NCBI GenBank assembly: GCA_018296165.2 | Contig: JACKQL020000020.1 | Span: 434,001 to 498,000, forward strand | Direction: 5' to 3' | Length of the DNA: 64,000 nucleotides | From: Termitomyces sp. T153 | Taxonomy: Eukaryota; Basidiomycota; Agaricomycetes; Agaricales; Lyophyllaceae | Shown here: piece after piece, positions 56,800 to 64,000 of the stretch | Numbering within the stretch: the stretch's first letter is position 1 | Layout of the letters: the number at the start of each line of letters is the position of its first letter | The notes under the pieces: model-generated | The model's input: the letters and a program-made list of their open reading frames with translations, nothing else | Databases searched by the model: none | Told to the model about the DNA's origin: nothing | Made by a program: the position numbers and the translations under genes

Positions 56800-58619
56800 T
56801 TATTTCCGCAAGCTGATTAGCTGTCTTCCCCGTTCGCGTTCCACATCTTCCTTACTCCTAAGCCCACTGCCCTTATCTAACTTACGTCCACGCCCACCAA
56901 TTCCATCACCCATACCTAGAGGTGCATGGCCTGCCTGAAGCATGCGGAAGGCTGCCTTGACGACGTTTATTGGATTGCGACTACCCCATACCTTAGCACT
57001 AATATCCTTGATCCCTGCAGCCCTTAGCACCTGATGCAAATTTGGGTTACAACGGAGGCCAAATCCGACGGGACGAGGGCGGAGGAGAAGCTGGGTCGAA
57101 CCTAGCTTGGTCTCCATATCGGTCCAGATGGTACGGTTCTCGAACCGTTCGACCCAGTCCATGTTGCGCACGGCCTGAGCATATGCCTTAAATTCTGCTC
57201 GCACAACGTCCACATCCTTCGCCTGCCCGAGCCCGACCATGCCGTTGCCATTTCCGACAACCATGAGGATATACATCCTCTGGATTTTGCCCTTGCCGGT
57301 CTGTTGCGATACACGTCGACGATGGAGGATGAAACGGTAGAAGTCCTTGAGCTCCGTAGGAGAGAGTGGGAGGTTTTCGTGCGATGACGCAGACTCCTCT
57401 GTTTCGTCGCTACGAGTTGGCGAAAATTCCGGGTCGTCGAAATCGAACCCTTGTGCCTCCATAGCCTCGTGGAAGATAGATGTGTGATTCCGGACAATCA
57501 CACGATTGTGGAATATCTGCTCCTTGCCATCAGGTGGGAGTTCGAGAACGTCACGCGAGTCAAGCAATGGGTCGGACACCATGAGGTCGGGGTATGTGAA
57601 TGTTCCGGTTTGTTGCTCTTCCTCAGCTTTGATATCAGCGTCAGATTCCTCTCCCTCAGCCTCAGCCTCGGACTCAGGCATCCCCGACTCGGATGTCTCC
57701 GATAGATTATTTGACTTTGACTTCTTCCATGGAACTTCTGCCCTCCACATTTGCTCGGGGTCTTCCACGGCCATGTCCGCAGCCATGACTGGATCCTCTG
57801 CTGCAATCTCTTGCTCATTGGAATTGATTAATTGGCGTGCCTCGTCTATTAATCCGGGTAGTTCGTCTAAACTATCTCCGGGTAGTGTGCGCCGTTGGTA
57901 AGTGACCGGAACGCCGAACTCCTCCAGCAGCTTTGCCACTTCTATGTAGGCTTCCATGTTGGTAGCGTCTTCCTCGATACGTTTCAATGGCTCTATCATG
58001 TCAGCTCGACGGAGGAAATGAACTTCTCCGAGCTTTTTCTGAACTTCCTCGTTTTGGAGATGGTTTTCAAGTGTAAGGCCAGGGAACTCAAGTGATGGGT
58101 CGGTCGAAAGTTCTGTCGTACATAGTTAGACGGGACATACATAAATCGCCGAATCGGAGGAACTTACGTGTGTAACGTTTGTCGTTTTCAGCTAATTAAG
58201 ATTTGCGAATTAGAAAAAGAAGCATCTCGAGTGTGATAGCACATACGAGTATCTAGGGCTTCTACGAACGCATCGTAGTTATCCTCTGGCGGTTCAGCCA
58301 TGTAGAGGTCCACCTTTGCGGACAATAATTCTTGATTGACCCCTTGGGCATGGACCAGAGGCCGCAGCGCCGCAATCATGCGTTCAGCGAGCTCCTCATT
58401 GTCTGCAGAGAGTTCCAGGAGAGCAGCCATTTTCCTAGCGATCTCGTCTGTCTTCATGTGTGGCCGCAGAGAAGCCAGAATCCTGTCGAACTTTTCCGCA
58501 GGCGTTTTCTTACTGGCATAATGGCGTCGAAGAAGTAAAGAAGGGGAAGAGTGAGTGGGTATGTGCCGTTGAACGCGTCCCAGGCGTGCAACGCTCCTCA
58601 AACGGAGCGCCCGATGCAT
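56800..58619 (-). CDS. MRPS5: Mitochondrial small-subunit ribosomal protein uS5m
   Basis: Structural protein of the mitochondrial 37S subunit. Exons 58619-58247, 58191-58168 (24 nt) and 58112-56800 give 1710 nt, 569 aa. The basic N terminus (MHRALRLRSVARLGRVQRHI, then RRHYASKK) is a plausible mitochondrial presequence. The C-terminal third carries the S5 fold: double-stranded-RNA-binding-like RRRVSQQTGKGKIQRMYILM, VVGNGNGMVGLGQAKDVD, then the C-terminal domain VGFGLRCNPNLHQVLRAAGI and KDISAKVWGSRNPINVVKA. The long acidic middle (EAEAEGEESDADIKAEEEQQ) is fungal-specific filler. The micro-exon encodes ENDKRYT, and skipping it keeps the frame. Shares a 128-bp divergent promoter with the PITH gene. 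Confidence 0.93.
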
Positions 58620-58747
58620 GTCGAATGGTCTACAGAGATGGTTTCCAAAAAATGTGAGGCGTCACATGATCAAGCCCAATAATAATGATTTATTCTCTTT
58701 CCGCTGGAACTTGGCAGGATAACTTTGATCCACCTTCTTTCTTTCTT
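58620..58747. promoter_or_regulatory. Bidirectional promoter, uS5m and PITH genes
   Basis: Only 128 bp separate the two start codons. It contains GCGTCACATGATC (58661-58673, a CACATG E-box-like core) and no clear TATA box in either direction, typical of housekeeping divergent pairs. Confidence 0.5.
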
Positions 58748-59616
58748 ATGTCCTCACAGGATACCTCTGTCGCATCGACCATTGTAGGAACTGAAATTGC
58801 GAACCTATATGGTGTGATAGACAAAGACAAGTGAGCACCTCAACCTGAAGCCAATCCTGGCTCAGACATCTCATCTCGGCGGCAAGAGTGTATGGTCTTA
58901 ACTTGGCGGTTCCAGAAGATGCGCGGGCCGTAATCAAACCATGGGATGAACGTGACGACACGAGCAAGTTTGCTCAATCGGGTGTCGACGATCAGGTTAG
59001 CAGATGTCTGGGGTACAGGCTCTGGATATTCATTGATCTCTAATTCTTGATTCTTTGGTCGTTGACAAAGGTAGTCTTTCATATACCTTTCACACAAATT
59101 GTACGGGTCAAGTCTGTGTTACTGAAACTCGGTGAGTAAGATACACTTTGTGTGTTTTTTTGGAGTCTTTGTGTGATTGTTTTTGTAAATTACTTGAAGG
59201 ACGGGGAGAGGTTGCCCCACGTCATCTGCGTATATATGCGAATCATCCGACAATAGTGGACTTTGCTGATGCAGAGACGATAAAGCCTCATATAAACATA
59301 AGCTTGCTTGAGGGAGAATCTGGAGTGATTGAATACCCTTTACGCGTGGCGGCTTTCACAAGTATAACTTCACTATCTCTATTCTTTGTGAGTTAACCAT
59401 AGTGGTTCTTTGACTGACGCTGATGGTGGTATGCAGAGCGAATCTGCTGGAGAGGAAGTCTCTAGAATATACTATATTGGTTTCAAGGGCGATATGAGGT
59501 CGCCTCAGCGCGAGGCAAACTCGAAACTACGGGTACCGGCGCCGAATGCGGCGGATGCTCCTCTTGTCGATAAAGTGGCGGAGAAGACGGCTGGACAACA
59601 GACTACTGCACGATGA
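58748..59616 (+). CDS. PITHD1: PITH-domain protein (PITHD1 type)
   Basis: Small PITH-fold protein; in other proteins this domain binds the proteasome lid and in PITHD1 it stands alone. Start MSSQDTSVASTIVGTEIANL. The first exon ends at 58830 and joins to VYGLNLAVPEDARAVIKPW, then DDTSKFAQSGVDDQ, HIPFTQIVRVKSVLLKL, the core GEVAPRHLRIYANHPTIVDF, ISLLEGESGVIEYPLRVAAF and SRIYYIGFKGDMRSPQREAN, ending ADAPLVDKVAEKTAGQQTTAR-like at 59616. Four or five exons with short introns. All conserved blocks are present in order and no thioredoxin domain precedes them, so it is the stand-alone type. Expressed divergently from uS5m. Confidence 0.92.
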
Positions 59617-59783
59617 GACTAGATAGATGGAGACTCCTGACCACATAGGACCTGTGTAGAACTTGCGCACTGACGATGTAATGACAGGCTAGAGGTTTTC
59701 AGCCCCCTCATTCAGATACATGGTATCGAAAATTAGATAGGAAATAAATACAGAGCCTCCGTTGTCCAGACGTCTCTAACAAA

Positions 59784-61172
59784 TCAAAGTCCAAGGTATC
59801 CGCGAACCTTCGACACCAGCAGGCTGCGCGATTTAGCCAAGGACACGACCCAGTCACCAAAGCAAAGACCCCATAGAAAATCTACGTATCCCGCACCTCC
59901 GTTCTATCCAACACAATGATCAAATCATAAATGCCAAATGCCAAAAAGAAACAGAATCATACCTTCCCAATAGTAATGAAGATCATTTCCATCGTGCCTT
60001 TGTAGATCGTACTTGGTTTGTGCCCGTCCAACAAAGCAAGCACGTTCTTCGAGACAACGTCTGCGTGCCCGCGGTGTTTACCGATTTGCCGCTGTTCGTC
60101 GAGGTCGGCGATGTCTCCGCATGCAAAGATGTGTGGGTGGTTGGGGAGCTGGAATGTGTTGAGGACTTTAACGTGCCCGGCGGGGGTGAGAGCGTCTGCG
60201 CCGAGGGCAGCGGAGATGATGGAGGTGTTGGGGCGTGGTCCGCGGCAAGGGATCTGAGTAGGTGGAAGTGAGGTTGAGAGGATGAGTGGAGTTTGGATGA
60301 TAATGGGCTTACGACGAGGTCTGGAGTCAGCGTTGTCCCGTTGCGCGTGGTGATTTTGGCGCTGGTGAAGGCGTCCTCAGAGACGGTGTCTCCTAGAAGT
60401 AAGTCGACGCGTCGGGCGCGCAAACGACGCTCGACGTCTTTTCGAAATTTGTTGGGATAGGTTTTGTTCAGCAGCATGGTGTCGCGGTGCACGATGGTGA
60501 CATTTTTTGACTGGAGGTAGTGTAGTGGTAAGTCAGTAAGTCAGTATATATATCTTGGATGTAAGATACTAACAGGACTCAAGTCCTTGATTTCACCGGC
60601 GTATTCTACATAGGGATATGATTGGGTATCCACAGCAAAAGGCGAGAACGGATGAGACAGGACATACCGACAGCAACCGACCCACCACCCACAAGCAAAA
60701 TATCTCTAGCCTCCTCAAACCTATCTTGCCAATCTCCAAACCACGCCAACGCTTCCTTTCTGGACTTTGGAACATCCAATGGGCCCTCCCAAATACTCCC
60801 CGTCGCCAGAACCAGCGCGTCCCAACGCACACTCTCCCCATTCGACAACATCACAGTGCCACCCTCACCCTCACGGTGCTCAGAGAACGCCGTAACCTCT
60901 GCCGTGATAATCGTCCCGTTCCCGTTGATAAGGAGCCTGTCGAACGGCACCAGGACCTGCGCGGCGAAGCCACCCTCCGGCGTGACGGCCGCACGAATGC
61001 TGCCGATATAGTGCTGGAAGTGGGGACGCGCGGTGATGAGGATGAGGTCAACGTTGTGCGTTGTGGAGTTGAGGAGCGTGGAGAGCCGGCGGGCGACGAG
61101 GGCGCCGGCTCCGCCGCCGATTATGACGATGGTTTTGCGAGCTGGAGAGCTAGAGCTTGCGGGCGAGGACAT
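59784..61172 (-). CDS. AIFM2/FSP1-like FAD-dependent NAD(P)H oxidoreductase
   Basis: Predicted pyridine-nucleotide-disulfide-type oxidoreductase of the AIF/AMID/FSP1 group, which reduces quinones with NAD(P)H; compartment uncertain. Five exons. N-terminal Rossmann motif VIIGGGAGALVARRLS (about residues 16-31), then HFQHYIGSIRAAV, LVLATGSIWEG, second nucleotide-binding site ILLVGGGSVAVEYAGEIKDL across an exon join, VTIVHRDTMLL, PCRGPRPNTS, and FAD-binding FACGDIADLDEQRQIGKHRG. The last exon reads GGAGYVDFLWGLCFGDWVVS and KSRSLLVSKVRGYLGL-stop (59786-59784). Both dinucleotide folds and the GD motif are intact. No mitochondrial presequence is obvious and no glycine-2 myristoylation motif is seen, unlike human FSP1. 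Confidence 0.88.
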
Positions 61173-61914
61173 TTGGAATTACTGCTGGGGGGAGATATGG
61201 GCATTTCTATATGAAGGTTAGATGAGGATTTATTTGAATCGTAAAGGAAAAATTGCGGGTCATCTGCGCGTGAAGGGAAAACTTTTGATGGTGATGTAAG
61301 CGTTGAGCATAATGGAAATGACGAATAAGCGCTGGAAAAGAATTTGATTGGCTCTGGGGGCTCGGTGGCGTGCCTGGATGACAAAGGTAGGACAATTTGG
61401 AATTACGAAAACATGGAGTAATCCAATCCTTTTCGCGTACAGACGCGAAAATCATCTGACTTTCTCATATACCACATAAGTATGTGCGTATATACGACTG
61501 CTGCCGGGTAGGGGCTACAGATGATTGAGAATTTGAGATGGAGTATGTATTGAAATTAAGGAATGGATATGGCGGGGGCAAATGACCTACAGTACATCTA
61601 CATCCGAGGTGGACTCGAAGTCCAGTGCGAAAAGACAAAAGCCAAGTCAGCTTCATTCAGTCCCACTCACCAATGTTGATTCTCAACCAAAAGCAACCCA
61701 CTTGGTCCACTCAACTGCAAGGGGAAGTTAGTAAAACCACCATAATATCGACACGAGGCTTTGATAGATATATTTTAAAAAAACTTACATCTTCTACAAA
61801 CGAATGTGATATATTAACTCTATTTCGGAATGCTCTATATTCAGAGTATCGGTTTGACTACTTGCAATAAAGTCTACATAAGGTCCATCAGAGCCAGAAA
61901 TGAGCACCAAGATA
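61173..61914. other. Intergenic region
   Basis: 5' flank of the oxidoreductase gene and unassigned sequence; no gene supported. Confidence 0.4.
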
Positions 61915-62567
61915 TCAAGAGATGGATTCCTGCTCAACCAATAACCCATGAAATCTATGTGCCAACTCAAATTCCAAATGCTCACGACCCTCTTCACCAC
62001 CCCACATATCAGACCTCGACAGATCCATATGTCCATCCCCAAGTGCATCCTCAAGATCCCAGCTCCGTTCACTAGCGCCTTTCATCTTCTTCAACACTGA
62101 TTGTAAAAAGTGGTCCCTGAAGAGCTCGTCAAGTGGCCGTATACTAGGATCCGTGATGTGATCGAGTTTAAGTGTTTTTCTGGAAACATTATTGTATCCA
62201 CCGACAAAGAAGACAATAACGTGTCCGCGCTGTAAGAAATAGAAGATACAGAGCACGCCACTCCCATATGGGTCCATTGGGTTGATTGATCGATGTTCAT
62301 TTGGACAGTTTGAAAGTATATTTATATGACCTCTGATTCTGTTCTGACCCGACATAGGGCGAAACCCCAGCGGGTGCAGGGAACCATCATCGTGCGATCT
62401 CTGAAATAAGTATGCAGGTCACTATGGAGGAACGGAGATGTGCTCTCTTTGTGTTCTTCACACAGTGTACATTCAGAGCACTTATTACCTGAACTCAGTT
62501 GTAGATTATCTGGATCCACGATGTTGAGGTCGCTGAGGCCGGTTTTCCGAATTGACCAGAAGTTCAT
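61915..62567 (-). pseudogene. Broken HNH-endonuclease-type gene
   Basis: Two minus-strand stretches. The first (62567-62322) reads MNFWSIRKTGLSDLNIVDPDN, then, after an intron-like GTAATA...CATAG, LHSDLHTYFRDRTMM. The DNxxxL...DLHxxFD-like pattern resembles the HNH nuclease domain found in many multicopy basidiomycete proteins. The second (62355-61915) is a C-terminal part (LDELFRDHFLQSVLKKMKGA; DMWGGEEGREHLEFELAHRF). The intron does not join the exons in frame, and the N-terminal half cannot be found upstream, so I call it a fragment. Spliced differently it could still be a short gene. Confidence 0.45.
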
Positions 62568-64000
62568 GAGATGCTGCTGTCCACGGTGTCACAACTGACT
62601 GTTTTCTAGTTTCTTTTGGATGATTTTTTGGTTGATATTCATTCTCGCTTGTATGGCTTGGAAGGGTCAGTATGTGTATACTGTAAATCTGCTTAATGCT
62701 TTACCATGTGTCACAGTCACTGTGGTCAGTCGACGCGGGATGAAATGTGATCCATTTCAAGTACGTATACATACATACTACTAGGTCCCTCTGAACTCAG
62801 CAGTAGAGTGGGCCGCAGGTTTGATTGTATAAGTCCGTTGAGTTGACTCTGTGGTGACTTTGCTCAAAGCTGGTAGTTATTCAAATCGACTATCCATAGT
62901 TGACCTCTCTGAATCTTCATTGGTAGTATAACGTAATTCTATGATCTTCGAGTCGGAAGTAAGTACTATTAGCCACGGAGGATGGAGATCTGTTTATTTG
63001 TTCTCCATGGGCATGCAATGGACTGGACTAAGTGATATCTACATTCCAATTGTTAGAATTATTTTGTATTATTAGCAGCTTTCAGAGAGAGACTTACTGG
63101 AAACTTCAATTTGTTGTTACAAGTATTGGCGGTACAACACGCAGCCAAAAAACTGCGGTTGCACCCATGATTACTTCGTACGATACAGTAGCGACTTGTG
63201 AAGAGGAAGGAATCAAGGAGGTTTAAAAACAAATGGTCAAAGCATACGTTGATGGGTCTAGCTCATTTCTGACAGTGAGTGCTATGAGTTCTGTGAATGG
63301 GGACAGCAAGGGTTTTCCAAATCGTGGACTGAGTACATTGAGTGTCAACAGTTATGCTCCGCATGGATAAATCTGTACTTACAGACGGATTTATACAACA
63401 TTGCCGTTGGAAGAGTGGGCATTCTTTGAGAGGTACGGTCCGGGTTGTGATCATAGCGGACACAAGCGTAGTGGACATCAGTACGAATAACAAAAACTTG
63501 GCAAGGTTGCACTGGGAAAACATTTTTATGTAGGCGATTTGAACTCGGCTTGGGGTGGGGTAGTTTGAATCTTGAGGACGTTAAGGAAACAACAAGTCAG
63601 GCTTTATATGAATTTTCTATCACTGTTGCCTCGGTTCGGGGTGAGGCCGAAATTTTTCTCAATTTGTGGCGTTTCACGTCATCGCTACACGGATGATTCT
63701 CGTACATTTGTGTCATCGTTTGATGTTTCCCTAGGCTTATTCTGGTATGACTAGTATCACTCTGGTGGCTGTTTACGTTTGCTAGATTCCACCCGTCAGC
63801 TATCACCTGTTGAACCTAATTAGACGTGAAGTGTACGATACATACTCCCGACTCGGTGTGGTACATACTCCAGGTCTAATTTAGCATGATTTGTCTCTTC
63901 TCCCTTCCTGCAATGATTCAGCCTTTAAGAAATGACCAGTCCCGTAATTGCCAGCCTGTGCACTGATGCCATCAACATTGTTCCACCTTACCTTCATGGA
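62568..64000. other. Right-edge region without a firm gene
   Basis: Mixed sequence. A minus-strand stretch 63523-63263 (86 codons) starts with a signal-peptide-like LAKFLLFVLMSTTLVSA followed by CPLFQRQCC; it could be a small secreted Cys-containing protein, but no homologue or splice support is seen. Nothing else is supported. Confidence 0.3.

Noticed and set aside
1..64000. CRISPR arrays, rRNA genes, operons with ribosome-binding sites
   Set aside because: None seen, and not expected in a fungal nuclear genome.

Overview
The window is nuclear DNA from a fungus, most likely a mushroom-forming basidiomycete (Agaricomycete). The host genes are broken by many short GT...AG introns of about 45-65 nt. 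They include conserved eukaryotic genes (mitochondrial ribosomal protein uS5m, a PITH-domain protein, a Ran1-like kinase, an ENOSF1-type enolase-superfamily enzyme, a GT61 glycosyltransferase). The large repeat block is nearly devoid of CpG, as expected where methylated repeats decay by C-to-T change. I cannot name a species.

Layout. (1) 26-1858: an intact six-exon GT61-type glycosyltransferase on the minus strand. (2) 3237-6096: copy A of a 2.9-kb cassette with two unrecognised two-exon genes. (3) About 6.2-35.3 kb: a transposable-element island. It holds a dead DDE transposon, a 0.37-kb MITE-like repeat, a Gag-only retroelement ORF, a block of unrecognised decayed ORFs, and one large Ty3/gypsy element (17723-35363). 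That element is split by a second LTR element (19675-28611), which itself holds a truncated, inverted relative of the first, and it also has a solo LTR inside its integrase. (4) 35324-38243: copy B of the cassette, in direct orientation, on the other side of the island. (5) 38.2-64 kb: ordinary gene space with an ENOSF1-like dehydratase, several orphan proteins, a kinase, uS5m and PITH genes sharing a 128-bp divergent promoter, an AIFM2/FSP1-like oxidoreductase and a broken HNH-type gene.

The most interesting feature is the island with its two flanks. Both cassette copies keep the same exon lengths (320+385 nt and 315+174 nt), so four orphan genes appear intact. Both copies begin with the last codons of a gypsy pol ORF, which ties the cassette to a retroelement. 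CpG loss fades out inside transposon ORFs rather than at element ends, as if a methylation domain, and not each element, sets where decay occurs. A MITE with one copy inside the island (CpG lost) and one just outside it (CpG kept) is an internal control.

Exon boundaries were assigned by hand from splice consensus, reading frame and family similarity; no alignment or search was run. Several other genes have no recognisable family and are described only by what can be seen.
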